A DNA stretch of 64,000 bases from Hymenolepis diminuta (Eukaryota > Platyhelminthes > Cestoda > Cyclophyllidea > Hymenolepididae). The notes under the pieces are model-generated. The model had not been told where the DNA came from and made no database searches. It saw nothing but the letters and a program-made list of their open reading frames with translations. This document shows, piece by piece, positions 35,001 to 50,000 of this stretch. The stretch is from contig CAADRB010000031.1 of NCBI GenBank assembly GCA_900708905.1, positions 2,850,144 to 2,914,143 on the forward strand, given 5' to 3'. How positions within the stretch are numbered: the first letter of the stretch is position 1; each line of letters begins with the position of its first letter. A program made the translations under genes and the position numbers.

Positions 35001-38000
35001 GAGGCTTCTTTCGACAGTTGATAGGAAGAAATTGATCGTAGATCATTTTTACATGCCTTAACCATATTAGCTTCGAGCAGATCTATTTGTCTACTCAGAG
35101 TACTATTAGTCTCACTCAGTGCTCCACTCCGTCCACCCTAAAAATCAATAGTAATAAAGAGTATCACAACTTACTAGGTATGGTACCCAGGATAAGGAAT
35201 CAGATTGCCGTGTTTTCTCATTAGAAGCCACTGATTGATCACTCGTCAAAGTTCCTTGTAATTCATTTAGTAGACGGGTAAGTAGTACTGGGTCTGGTGG
35301 AACACTCGACTGACTTTGAATAGAGTGAGTGGAACTTCCACAAAGAATATCCCTTGCTAGATTAGTATCCAGGCTCTGACTTTGTGGAAGACCGAACAGT
35401 GACATAGGAGTCGGGAGTGTGTAACCAAATCCATGTCCGAATTGACCCCAAGTTAAAAAGTCATCATTTGTAATGCTCTGTTTCATATGGGACTTTGAAT
35501 GCCTTCGAGGTAAATCTGAACTATCACTGGAGGCGTCACCTTCATCGCTGGATGCCCGATGTCGGCGTCTACGCCGACCAGAAGCCTTCTTAACCTTCTT
35601 CAAGGTCAGCGGAGCTGAAGGTTTCTTCAGGTCCTCATCGGAACCTTCTTCGCTGTAAATAACACTCCTGGCACGTTCATCATGCCCATTAGTTTCCTGA
35701 TCTTCATCTGAGCTGCAGGTCTTTTTCCGAGATGAATTATGCCGTCGTCTTCGAGCTGAACCAGGCCAGTCATTTTCGTCTGAGGAGTTGTCACCCAGAT
35801 GAGGTGAATGACTTCGATGATTTCGGGTCACTGGTTTTCGGCGATGAGGAGAGGTAGTATGGAAGCTGCCTGTATCTTCAGCTGCCTGACTCTCATTGTT
35901 CTTTTTAAGAGCATTGGGATCGTTTTCCTGTTTTTGGAGGGCCAGTCGGTGACATACGTCAAAGGCTTGGCCAACCGTCCGCACTATTCGCATTGCTTGT
36001 AGCTGAAATTAGTAAAAAATGAGGCTCAATGTCTCATCACATTGCGGGAATTAAATAGAAGATCATTTTTTATTAACTCTCTGAAATCGTTGAGGTCCTC
36101 ACTTTACAACATATCTCTTCTATACACATGTAAAAGTGTATTTGGTAGGGCAAAAACTAATTTCGAATTAAATTCGAAGGGTATAAGATTGATTTGGGAT
36201 GACCTTTATCCTACTGAACCACCAATTTACAAGATGCATTAGTTATTGAAACAAAATTAAGCAGAGTTTTGCCAGAACACCTCGTAGATTTTCCATCTCT
36301 TTTCCGAAGTAAGTTTCTTTCTGCACTGTTGCAATATTAGAAAGTCTAGGTTCCGTCGCACTGATTTATATGCCAACTAGATATCGTTAGATTAAGTTGA
36401 CTCAGACCCTGAGAGAAAGATGAGACAGAAGTAGATTTGTTCCATGACACTTTATTAATCCAACAACGACTATAATAAGAATGAATAAGTCTTCCTCATA
36501 TTATTGGCGTTTGGAGATCAAAATGCCGTCAAATTAATGGTTTGCCCGAAAAACTGTCAAGCTGTCAGGAGCGGCGTACGCCACATATCGATAAAGATGA
36601 TGGGCAACGTGGGGCAACCTGGAAGAATTGATCATCTCGAGGCAAAAAAATGTGTAATCCTATCTGGTTATATACGTCAGCTTTTAGCTTCCATTCATAG
36701 TATATCTACCTTTTCTTCTATCTCAGCCTCTCTCTTTACGTTAACGAAAATTTAACTTTACCACGATCATACCAATCTACTCCTAAGTAAATGATTCAAT
36801 ATCTGTATGTGATTTTTCCTCACACAAACTGGCTGCAAAGTCTCCGTCATCTGTTACTATGTATGATTTGGATATAGGAAGTACTAAAACACTTATCTTC
36901 AAGATACACATCAAAACTCTAAATCCAAGTTAGATGTCTCGCTGATAGGATGTCTTATCTATCGAGTTAGTCACACGTTTAACTATCATGAATACTATCT
37001 ACACGCATAAATAACTTCCTAAGGCCATATAAGTCTCACTTAGCAGCTCAAGTCATGCAAAGAGCAGATAATAAAGTGCATCGATCGCTATTAATCCTTC
37101 TACCAAAAAATGATTAACTCCTGCCTTAAAAAATTAGCTATAAAGTAAAACAGAGCGTAAGTGGACAGAACTAGAGAGAGCACTAAGAAAAGAAGGCATT
37201 TAAATCGTGATTTAATTGTTTGAATCCGAGGGGAGGGGTAGGAGTAATAAGGAAGAGGGAGAACACCCATTAAGTTGTCTAATTTTAATTGGTGAATTAG
37301 CGGTGGGAAGAGGAAAATTATGTAACAACTTAACAGATGGATAGAAATTGAATATAGGTAAAAAAAATACGATTTATGGCTTACCTTTTTGTAAGCCTTG
37401 AAGACGTAGCATTTGAAGCAACTGCTTTTGCCGTCGCGTGCAATGTAGCTGAAGATTTTTAAGTCCTGAGAATCGTGGGATACGTAAAATATTCTAGAAA
37501 GCAAATTTAAAAAGCACATATGTAAGCAGATATTCTGATAACTTGGTGTCAGAAATTCCAAATAATTAATACGATTCTTGATTTTAGGCAACGGTTCTAC
37601 ACGAGTTTTATCCCCTTATTAATGAATGAATCAGATGCTCATGTTTGTCAAATGACAACAACCATCACACATGGAATTTCACCAATGTACAAAATTGACT
37701 TTTGCGAATCTAGCTTTCATTTATATGATGCATAATCAATGAAAGCAGGAGAACGAATTTGCTTGTGAAAAATGATTACTGCCTGAGTATTCCTTTGATC
37801 TGATGTTCGTTTTTCTTCCATTAATCCAGTTTTCTTCATTAAATTAGATTCCTTTTTAAATGGATTTAAATTGATTAGATTGCTACAATTGTGATCAGTT
37901 CTCCGAGGATTGGTAAAACCGATGCGCCTCACAGCTGTGATTCTCCAACCATTCAAAGAGTTTTCACATACCAACATATCTCTTGGAAATTTCATCTACA

Positions 38001-41000
38001 ATCGCCGATAATAGATGGACAAAATTGAAGCCACGCCTATTTGTTCTAGTAGGACTCTTTTGACCAATCAACAGGGGCGATTTGTTATCTTCATTTGCAT
38101 ATTCTAAAAATGTTCTTTCGCCCTTGAAAAGATATTGGAGACTCCAAGAAGGCAAAATCTCAATGATGGCCATTTTAGAAGCGATGGCTATCGTTTACCA
38201 AATTTCTGGAAACTCGAGGCTCAAAACCCACTGGCGAAAAGAGTGGCAGTCTTCAAATCTATCCCTGAAACACTTATTCCTGCGTCGTCTCAATTCTCCC
38301 AGTCCTTAACCTGGCAGCACTATCTCTAATGTACTTATTCCTGCGTAGTCTTTACTTCTCCGCCGACTTCAGTCTAGACCTGTAAAGCATTGCTATTTTT
38401 AAATCGATTTAAATGTGTGAAATTACCACTCTTGGCGACGAATTTGACTTCTTTAAGTTAATACTTACCGTACAGTAGTAACAATTCCTCCGGTCTTCTA
38501 CTTTTGGTTGGGGACTTATCATCCTAGGTGTTGGTTTAAATGGATATTTTATGCTACTTACAAATTCATTTTATGTTTTTTAAAGGGCAAATTTTGATAT
38601 TGATTTTTTAAATATCTATTGTTTTATGTCAATTTTAATCTACTCAAACATTTTAACAGAAAATATCCCAAGCTTTCCATCAAGGAATAAAAATTAATAA
38701 AACTCTAAGTACCTGGTTCCAGGACAGTGTTGTGAGTCACATCAAATGGCATAAAAGTGTGGTTTTGCATCGGTTTGAATTCCCTCTCCTTACGTCTGCG
38801 TAACCAGTTAATTACTTGGGCTAAATCCACATTTGATGACGTATTTTAAGCATATATATTAATTTAACTTTAATATTCAAAATCATACGGTTTTGTATTA
38901 GTAATTTAAATATTGACCTTCGATATCATTAGTTCATTGCAAGAGAAAGTGAGACGAGAAGTCAATGTCGAAGTAATCATTGTTGGTCCATCAACAGAGT
39001 TTCCGTAATAAGCATATCATTTTGTGCAAACAAGATGGTTGCGAAATCAAGTGGAAACACGTAATTCCGTTTTTATGTTTAAAGAAAATCGTGATGAAAA
39101 AGCACTGTGATGGCTTGGAGAAAATCATATACCTTAGCTGTTAGTGCAGCCTTCTAAATTCTCCTGTTTTTCCGACTTTCACTCTCACTTCCTTTATTCG
39201 CTCTTAAAATCTTACCTCCTTACTATTTCCAAGATAATGCCCCACTCGCAAATAAAACTAAAACCAAATGGCCAGAATATATAACAAAGAGACTGAGGTC
39301 AATTGGGTAATGATTGCATAAGCGATTTCAAAATTGACTATTTTATTTCAAGGTAGCTACTTGTTTCTTGGCGAAAAGCATCATTACTATATGTATTGCG
39401 GCCTTTCCTTTTTCTGTAGGTAAGTTTGAACATACGTTCGTTTGTTTTATTGGTGAATAAACTCTATAATAAACAGGACTTCTTCTGGAGCTGAAAATTA
39501 GTAGAATCGCGGGGTTATTACAAACAAAAGAGAACAGAAGCGCCTGTCTATGTACGGTTGTAGGATTTTCTGCCTACTATCAGCCTGTACCGAGATATAG
39601 GATATGCACCCAGTGATAGCATTGAGAGAAATATAAGAAAAAGCATATGAAGGAACAAATATGTTCTGATTGTTACCAACGCTCTGGAACCGTGTTTAAG
39701 GAAAAAAAGAAAAGGTTAATTCCTATAGCAATCTGTCAAGACGGAAATATTATTTTAATACATTGAATATTTCCTCTTGAGAAAATAACATTTTTGTTAT
39801 CTATATCTGCTGTATTTCTCTTATATTTGTATTATTCGTCCTTTTTATATTTCAAGGTCATAATTAGAGTTCGTTTTGTGCCTAACTGACTTTAGTGTTC
39901 CTCCTCCTCTTCTCTCCTCTATCTGGAAACTGGGATATCGGGTGTGCAGATCGTAAAATAGCTGACGACGGTAAGTAAGTTACTCAAATTCAGCAGAAGA
40001 AATAATTTTGGAAATGAAGTCGCTGCAAGTTTACTTCATATATGTACAAATTGGAAACAGTGGAATTCCGAATAGGATTATAACTTCACGTTTTGTTTGT
40101 AGACATACAAAGAGACCATTTATTTTATCATTGGAGTCATAGTTTGCCAGCCAATACCCGTACCATTATCTGGAACTTTAGAAATTGTAAAGAGATATCT
40201 CGTTACCCAAGTTTTGAGCAGTTTACTTACGTTTTCTAGATTAATAAGGAATTGTGAAAAAAAATCCAATCCACAAACATCCTCTTTTACTATTAAGATT
40301 GCAACTAAATTTGCAATATCTCAATTGATAAGTTGAAAAAGCCATAAATAACTGGCAGATTTCCTGCATGTTTAATCATTTCCTTACATGTTATTGAAAG
40401 CCATAAAGAGACCGAAGCAGGCTTGATTAAAGCAAATTGTTGAAGACCTCCGCGCTTAGTTTTGCTATCTACAATACTTACTACTGATCAGCAAACTGGG
40501 AGTTAACCACTGTGTGCCGTTTGGCAAAACTCCATGTCTCTGAATTTTAGAACAACTATTTAACATTACTCTAGTAGGACATTTTATTGCCTTTTGGGAT
40601 ATTCCTTACTTTGCGAATGAAGTAATGAAAGCAATGATTCTGGTTGAGTTTTTCACTCATGCTAACTACCGAACTGGAACGGCAAGAAAATCGCAGGCAT
40701 ACCAGAATGCAATATTGTTAATATTTAAATCACAAAATGATTCTATCTGTAAAGCCTCAGAGTTAGCTACTAGAAAAATCCTTTATAATTGATTGTGAAT
40801 GCTTTCCTTTGTTTATTTTACTCATTTGATCAAATTTATTAATTTAATTTATTATTGTTAATTTATTATTGGAGCTTTTATTAACATACAATTTGAATAC
40901 AATGGAGTGGAGGTACACATGCTGCACCTACTTGGAAAATTTGATGATTTAAATCTTAAGAGTTTCGCTTTAGAACTCAGGTTTTGATCTAAGCATTCTT

Positions 41001-44000
41001 TTATTCTTAAGGCCTTTTTGGCGTGGAGATTTAGAGCGGATTAAGTTAAATTGGATCTTAGTTTAGAGTAGTGCCTGTGCACTGACTAATATGTTTGCTC
41101 GATCTCTCCATGTACTGCACACCCAATAGCTCATACCTCTGCCTCCACTGTCAGTTGCTCATTACCGAACAATGGACGCAAAATCTGTCAATAGCCTTAT
41201 CATGCGTACTTAGTACTGATGCCTCCTTTTTTCATCCAATACATCTTTCTACTCTTTCCTCCTTTCCTCTCCCATTCATTTCCAGTTGCCTAATAAACCA
41301 GTGGTCCCACTTTAAATAATACCCTTTTCACCCGGTAAAGACTGTTGTTGCCTGTTAGCCTAGGAAAAATCATTAGTTTATGAAAGGATATTTAGCCTTA
41401 TTTGGTCTGACTCCTGACTCCGCTGATTAGAATAAGATTTACACTTGATTATCCATTCTAAGTTTTCATTTCAAAATAACTTTTTATTTCAAACAAACTC
41501 CCTTTCATTTTCTTTAACCTCTCTAAAGGACTTTTGAGAAGAAAATGAGGAATTTTACCTTTGTCAATAGTCAGTGTTTTCAATGTGCAGGGGGCTTCTA
41601 ATTATTATAGGGCGTTGACTAAGAGGAACAACAAATTGTTAACTGTTTTCATAGTTTTCTTCTTTTTCAAGTTGGACATTGGTAAAATGTTTTATTTTAA
41701 GTACGATTAAACTAGATATTAAAATATTCATGAACGCCAAGAGGTAAGAGTAAAGATCATTCAAACAAATTTTAAACTGAAAATATTTTTGCTTATACTA
41801 TAATGAAAAAAATTAGACATGCTTGAAAATGAAAGTCTTTTTTTAACTGTGTGTATGACAGTACCTACTTCTATACTTTTGAATCATCCTACCTGCTGTT
41901 TGTTGGAATCAGATCTGTAGTATCGAAGCTCTGCATAGCAAACACTATTCCAGACATTGCGACCTGCTTATGATTGACTTTTACCCATCACCGAACTTTA
42001 CTCCATTTGTCTTTTCAAAGGAATGTGTAATTCACAATTTGATTTATTTAAGACGTATGTTTCCGGAGAATTTCAAAATATCTCCAGACGGGCCACAGAA
42101 TAAGCATCAATCAATGTTTTGTTATTACAGCCAGTTTCATTCGATGAACTTTAAGAGGGCATTTCAATTTCTCACTTGAGCACAACTCAAAATTGGTTAC
42201 AATTACCGAATATATTCGTGGAATAACAATTTAAAATAGGAAGAAAAATATTTCGTAAAATCTCATCAAAGCCCAATTTAAATCGACCTTAACAGGATAA
42301 GTTAACTAAATTCTTATGGAGTGTATTCCATTTTGACTCAACATTATAAGCAAACATTTGCTTGGTCAACTGTATGCTTCTTGCGGTTATCAATGATAAT
42401 ATCTGAGATCTATTTTCACCTTGCTCTCACATTCTAAAAAAGAGGAACATATATGTGCGTCACGTGTGTTAAGAAATCAGAGCGTTAATAAAAATATTTT
42501 AGTCGTAGTACCTATTTGCAGGAATAGAAAATAAAAGACTGTTTGTCTTTTTCATTGCTTCCGTTGGTAGTAGTAGGGTAGTTAAATGGAGAAGTGTTTC
42601 TCCTATCAAAAGGTTGTACTTTGAATGCCCAATATACGATCTTGGTTAAACTCAGAGAAATCTGTGGTGCTGGTAGTATTAATAGTCATGTAAAAGAGAA
42701 TATTTATTGCAAAGTATATAATAAATGGATATAATACATAAACAATTCTTTCCATTTGAGTAATAACTCTTAACAGTACTGACATGCATTCACTAAAATA
42801 CCCAATAGCCAGCTGCTGAACCTTGAAGCACAGTGAAATGGTGCACTGAAGTTAGATTTTTTAATACTCTGGCTTCATTTTTGCTTATTCCTTCTTATAA
42901 CTCTTTTTGGGCAACTTTACTGATCCTTGAGTTTAGAAGTTTTTCTGGAAAACAGAACTTTTCTGCCTTGCCATGAAAAATAATATTCGATTGACCATTA
43001 ATATAGATATCTGAGAGCGGTAAGGCAAAATGAAGTTTCACTTGTGGTCATCAAACACACTAAAAACACTCATGTCAGTCGTGTGAAAATGTTTTTGCTG
43101 TAGTCTAATCAATTAAGCAAAGGATGCATCGCACATTTCACATCTATGCATCATGCTAGCCCTCCGTTAAAATGATCCGTTATGTTTCTAACTCACTTGC
43201 TACTTCTACTCATTATTCCATTCTCTGTGAATTTGGTCAGTTCCCGCTCTTTTAGCTTTTAGGTATCTGAGAACAGTTACATAGCCTTTTAGAGAAACGT
43301 AGTTCATCTACTTGTTCTAAGTTATAGCCATACAATTTAGTAACTAGAGTGACAGTTGAAACTTTTACTTCATAACTCGGCTTTTCCACTTCCTGGTTAT
43401 GCGTTCATTCTTCTCTCTTTCTTTCTCTTCTTTAATCTCTCTTTCGTCATTATACAGTGGTATCAAATACGTCTTTTGATCACCAACCTCACTTCCGAAC
43501 TTTGAATATCTTTCGGCAATTTCGGTAAAATAGCTTTATTCTAAGATGCAGAAATCATAAGGAAATATTTGCATGTAAAAGAAAAAAATAGTTTCTTAAT
43601 TCTGAGAATATAAAGCAATGTGAACTAAATTAAATGTTTTATTGTACAATTGATATAATCGGCCATTCCGATCTGACTCCATTTTGAAAGTCAGGAATTT
43701 ATTAAATTTCGTATTGAACTATTTCTCAAATTCTTTAAACTGACTGAAAAATCAGTTTATTTTGTGAAATATGGGCTAAGAAAATGACATATAAAACAGA
43801 ACAAGTGAAAAAGTATTGGAGATTTGCAAGATAGGAGCAAGGGAAAAATGTGATGAAGTTCAGGGAGCACGGTTAGGATTTTGAGTATTTTATTTTGAAG
43901 TGAGATTAAGTAAGATTAGGGACGAAAAAATCAAACACTGTGAATCTAAGAACGCAAAAATAATTAAATATCTGAATATTTCAAAAGAGAGATTAAAGAT

Positions 44001-47000
44001 AGTATTTTAAATCTTACCTTCTGGAATGAAGAAATATCGGAAATATAAAGAATAAAAAGGCATCCTTACTTTGACCTCTTTAATCAGTTCAATGACGTTT
44101 ATTCTGTAAAATACAATATCTAAAGAGAAAATAGGAAAGACAAAGCGTCTCGATATTTACAAAATAATACACTGAACTAGATTCAGTGCGGCCTATTCCC
44201 AAAAATTCTGAATTTTCGCAGTTTATGCTTCGTGAAAATTAGCGCATTAAGTTAAAACGAGCTGAACTATGAAACACTCTAGAGACCCACAACGAAGGTT
44301 TAGATTAAAGAACATCGATATGCGAGCGCATTCGAAGCGTACATTAATAATAGATTGTATACATATTTGCACATTGACATTGATAACTCTTAAGCCCACC
44401 AAGAAAAGCGCTCGCAAAAACTCATCCTGAACAGAGGACTGATATCAAAAAGTTACCCCTGGGGTGAAAACCGCATCTTGCTATTCCTTTATTAGTTTAA
44501 ATTAAGCAGTTGGCCATTCTGTTCACTGAGCGGGATTTAAAGCCGTCAATTTCGACTGTACAGATGGGCGGATTAACCGCTGCTCCATTGGCACATAAAA
44601 TGACATTGATACAAGGTCATGCGAGAGGGACATACCTATAGATGGGATGATAGAGGATGACATTTGATGGATGTACACAAGAGAGAGCAGAGGGACTGCG
44701 CAATCCAAGCCCCAGCAGACCTCCTGACGCTGCTGCTGCAGCTGTGGCCGGAGAGACATTATTGGCTGCATTTCCTTCGCCTCCACCTTCCAAACTCCTC
44801 GGGGTAGGTATTTCTGTAGGAAATAGAAAAGAAAATTTTGATTATCTAACTTAATCTAGCTAACTAGTCTCCCTTAACAGCTTCACCAAGTTACCTTTTA
44901 TATCCATTCAATTTGCTAACTCTCGCTTTAAGACGAATTTTAACTGGTTTTTTCAATTGAGGAGTTAGGGAAAACTTATAAATACAAAACCTTAAACGTC
45001 GATATCTAACGCCAATTTTTTTTAAATCATCTTTGCGAATAAAATCTAACCGTAAAGGCCTTACGACAACTGCAATGATAACTTGCACTGTGAAGAAACT
45101 TTAGGTTTTCACAAAGCGAAATCGAAAATTCTAACAGTCCTCTTTCCACAATCAAGGTTATGCCGAAAGCATTTATAACATAGGCTAGAAATAAACTGTT
45201 TGATAACTGAGATAAATATTCACTCATTACCAGATTGTTAGTTGACTATGCCTTCAAAGGGTATGCAAGCATTTTGGATTCATTTGCAGTATTATGCCCC
45301 CTAGATAGGTTATTGTAAGCTTTTCATTTTCTACAACTTTTCCTAACAATTGGACTTTAAAGGGGAAAAATTCTGGGATAAGGACAAATCCAAATTAACG
45401 GTTGAATGCAGCAATTTATATATTTAATTACAGACTAAGTGACCATTTTATATCTAATTTCACTTTTTAAAGGACTTTTAACGATGAATGTCAAAGGCAC
45501 TTATTTGAAGAGTAGTGTTTTGCTTTAAACTCTTCCGTTGTCGACATAGTCCCCTTTAAACGGTCATTCCTAAATTTCATTAGAGAATATTTTAAATACA
45601 AGTGAAATCCGATGCACGATCATAAAAAAAAGTCATTGCTTGCATTTAATGTTCACTTTAATTAATAAAACTTCGAATTGTTTTCTTTCCTTAAAAAATA
45701 GTGTCAAGTCTAATCATTTGTTTCAAATTTTGTTAGAAATAATATTTATATTTTAACGCCGATAATTCCCAGGTTTATATTTCATCTGTGGTGCGTATTA
45801 TTTTACGTGTTGTCCATTGAGTACAGACAAAGATATCCAAAATGGAGACACGTCAGTGAAATACAAAAGACTAAAGATTAAGGCTTTCCGTAATCGAATT
45901 ATAGAAAGATAAAAATTTTAACTCACCCATTGGAACAGGGGTAGAAGACCCAGATATTTTGCTTAAGGCAGAAGAGAGCCGTCCAGCTACCTTTAAAACG
46001 ATGGAGAAGGATATTAGAATTGCGATATAAAATGTTAGATGGCACATAGAAGAGTTTGAAAGGTAAGATGTTGTCGATAGCCAAGTCGTATTTTTGCTCA
46101 AGTGGCTAATTTTTCATTTACATTCCCTTAACTAAAGACCTTTTTAAAACTAAGTAGTAGTTGTTTTCAATATTAATATTATAAAATAAATAATTTGCGC
46201 TTTTCTTCAGCAGTTTAACATTATGGGTTGTCATAATTTCTCACTGCATAATTCCTATTTTTGAAGTTCACAATATCTGAGTTGTCAATTAAAGACTAAA
46301 TATTCCATTCAACAATTAACCTAGTTGTTATGTTATATTTCGTCAGTTTATCAAGCCAAAATTACATTGAAGCGTCTTTTTTCTACTTCTAGAAGTAATT
46401 AATTGAAGATTTATACATGCAGATAAAAATTGGGACAAGAATGCATGAATAGTGTATTGTCCGGACTTTTCAGGTGGAATACGCGGAATCCGAGGATTTT
46501 GTTCTTGATGAAGTTTGACTTTTCCCCTTAACTCGAGTTTTTTAGCTATTTCTTACCAAAACAGACGGAATTTTGGAGGAACTGATAAGCAATTTTAATC
46601 TTACTCCCAATCAGTCGATAATGCTGGAGTTTAGTGAAAACTATGTGAAAAGTGAATGACAAAGAACAAAATTTGTAAAATAACTAAGAAGAAAATGTAG
46701 ATAATATGAAAATAATCGAGTCATTAATTTCATATTGATCAAAGGTTAAATGTTGAAAAAAGTGATCTCATAACAAAGAAATTAGTACTTTGGTATTTCC
46801 ACATTATTAACTCAATTTATTATCCGTACACTAAATCATATAAGTCATAAACCCGTCATTTCGTAACTCAAATGCATGCTTATGGTTCCTTCAAAACTGG
46901 CAGTTTCTTCATAGACCAATTGCCAAAATTTGATGGAAGACTTGGACAAGAATTTCCATTCATAAAAATTTAAAGCCAAACTAACCTCTTTATTATGACT

Positions 47001-50000
47001 TTAAGTACATTTTCAATTATAAATTACATTTCTGATAATGCTCAGCGATTTCTGCCAGTAGACGTGTCACTCATCCAATTCCCGACGTTATCCCTAATCG
47101 ATAAGAGTTCAGTATCTTGTCGTACAAATCGTAGAAGCTTTCCTATGTTTATGTGTTGTCCGCTATAATTATGTAAAAATGCCCACCCATAAGACACAAC
47201 CCTTTTGTTTCTAATTTGAATAAATCTGTTTGGACACTTGTTGGTCTTCTACTTTTGGGTAGATTTTGACTGACATAGGTTGTTTGGGAGTATAGTCATC
47301 CAGGTTTTACCGATGTTTTAATACCATAGACTTCCCAGTTAATAGCAAGAATCTCTAATCGTGAGACATTATAAAGGTTTATCTTTGATTAGTACAATAA
47401 TACAACTTATGGAGTTTGAGCTTGTATTAAAGGAATTTAAATAAAATTTAGCTTTAAACGGCTAAAATTGAAGTACCTAGTTGCTGGAGTACAACTTATA
47501 GAAGACACCGTCTGTTGATAATAAGGATTAAAACAGTTTAAATAGAAAAAAGATTACCTTTGATTTGTTTCTTCCATAGACAAAGACTCCGTCGGCGGAT
47601 ACCTTGATTAGGGCTTTTTGCTTTTTCACACCCTTGGCTTTGAACTCATACTGAAATGGAAAAATGTAAATATTTATCTATTCAAGTTGCCAAGTACAAC
47701 TGGTCACTTTATTTGAACAAAAGGCCCGAAGGTTTCGCCTTTTACTCTAATTATGATTCAAGAAATAATATAGAAAAGTATCTACCACAAATTAGGTGAG
47801 AGAGTTTCAAATTTTACAAAAATGCCTGATCTAAAATAAAATTGCGGCTGCTGATTCACTTGTTGTCAAAAATCTTTTACTAAAATTGGAGGAAAGTTAT
47901 CTAACTATGGTTTAATAATGGTATAATATTTGCATATAGGCAAAAATTAGATAGGTATTTATCAAGATAACTTTGTATTAAGTATGCCAATAATAATATG
48001 CATTTTCATAAATCATTAGTTGAAACTAATTCAAAACTCAGTGTTAATGTAAAAGAGGATGGTTTCCATTTTATTATATATTTTTTGCATTGGCTTAAGA
48101 TATTAATTCAGTTAACTACAGTTTTACTAAATCGACAGAAATGCGGAAAGTTGGCGATTTCATTTGGGGCCAAAACATAGCTGAGTTTATACTAAAATGC
48201 AGCCCTAATTGTCATGTGATTTTGAGATTTTTATGGTTCGTTCGTCATTCTAACAAAGGTTGCCTAAGAAATCAACACAAAATGTTGTCTCTAATTCATT
48301 GAACATTTTAATAATAATCAGCTTGAGTTAAGGAAACTTATTCTGAAACCGCTCTTATTGGAAACTGGCTTACACTGATATGCGTCGATCTTCTGACCCC
48401 TGATTTGTAAAACGTACTACTACTACGGCACCGGTGATTAATTAATCGGTTTGTAATCGGTTTGCAATTTTTCTATAATGTGTCAACAACAAACTTATTT
48501 GATGTGTTCTTTAAATAAAAAAGCGAGCATCGTCCGGTGTCCATCGTACAATCTGCAACGATGAGTGAATCATCCGTCTTTTCTCTTAAAGGTTCCTGCC
48601 CATTTTATGTTAGCAATGAAGACTATTAGTCCCTTAGTCCAATTTATGGACAAGCAATGTGTCATCAAATACATGTACATGTTCTTATTTATGAATAACT
48701 TTATTTTCTAAAGCCCTAATGCATGCTTCGCATATGTAACTTATTTGACAAACTGTCAATCACATTACATATCGATGGACACATTTTTATTTAGAATTCA
48801 ATGCCATATCCCCGCAGTTATCAAGATAAATACGCGAGAATAAATAAACGAAAAATTTTTGCCGACAATTTGTTTAGTAAAACGGAAAAATTATTATTTC
48901 TGCGTATTAGATATTCGAATTTATCTACCACTCTGGCAACTGGCTTCCAAGTTTCAATGCTGAGTAAAACAATGCAGTTGATGAAAAAGTAGAATTTCTG
49001 GACGTCTTTTCCGTGCTAAGTTGGAAGTCAATAATTTTATAAGACACGGAATCTATCGGTTCTGTCTCAACTACCAATGAATATAGACGATCTGGAGTGA
49101 CCTGAATAAAATGTGAAGTCCTAATCAAACGGGTTTCGTAAAACTGTCCTCTTTCTTTTCAAACATAAAGCGACGGTCATTCCGAAAACAAAGTAAATTT
49201 AGAAAGTGCGGTGAAGTTGTTGAATATCCTTAGCTTTATATATTTTATGTTTTAAGAAAAAAGGAATAAACGAATACGGAGGCGTACCTCTGAGATTCAT
49301 GGGTTTATAATACAATATCTTAAAATTTTAGATAATGTTACGGTAGTAGTTCTGCTGAAATATTATTTGAAATCAGTTTATATCAAGATCGTCACATCGT
49401 TAAAACACATTTCAGTAAATATAATTTAAATGAATTATTTCTTTTTATTTTACTGTAAAAAAATTACCTAAACAGATTTGCAAGCTATTATTAGTAGGTT
49501 CCAGAATTTTATGGATGAAGCAAAATAAAAACAAATAAAACACTTGACAAATTTGATTATGTTATAGATGTATTGAGTAAACGAGAAACTAAAAATCGTA
49601 TTATATTAAATTCAGTTATCCATTCAATATAATATGCAAAGAAACATTTATTTATAAATAAACGCTAAATGTAAACAAAAATTCGAATATTTTATGTAAT
49701 TTAAAATGTCAAATAATTTAACTCACCCGGATTCGACGCATAGAGGATACAATCTCTAGTCGATTCTGAGGTCTCGGGACTTCCATTGCTCCAATAAACT
49801 ATAATTAAACAATGTAAATTAGAACACAGAGGCAGATAAGTTAACATATAAACAAAAGTTATTGCTTATTCAATTGTAGAATTTACTTGTGTTTATGTTC
49901 CCTGAAGTTAGTCTACGACAGTATGTATGAAATTTAAAATATTTAAAACAACTATTTGAAAATATGTGACATTAAAAGTTAATGAACATAATGAAACGTT

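Larger units (their letters stand above)
37494..44635. other. NOS1AP intron 5 (7.1 kb)
   Basis: This is the largest intron, AT-rich. It contains R2 copy 2 at 41200-41460 and a short duplicated stretch at 38269-38362. Open frames of 60 to 75 codons around 38080-38330 have no recognisable motif. No nested gene is supported. Confidence 0.6.
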
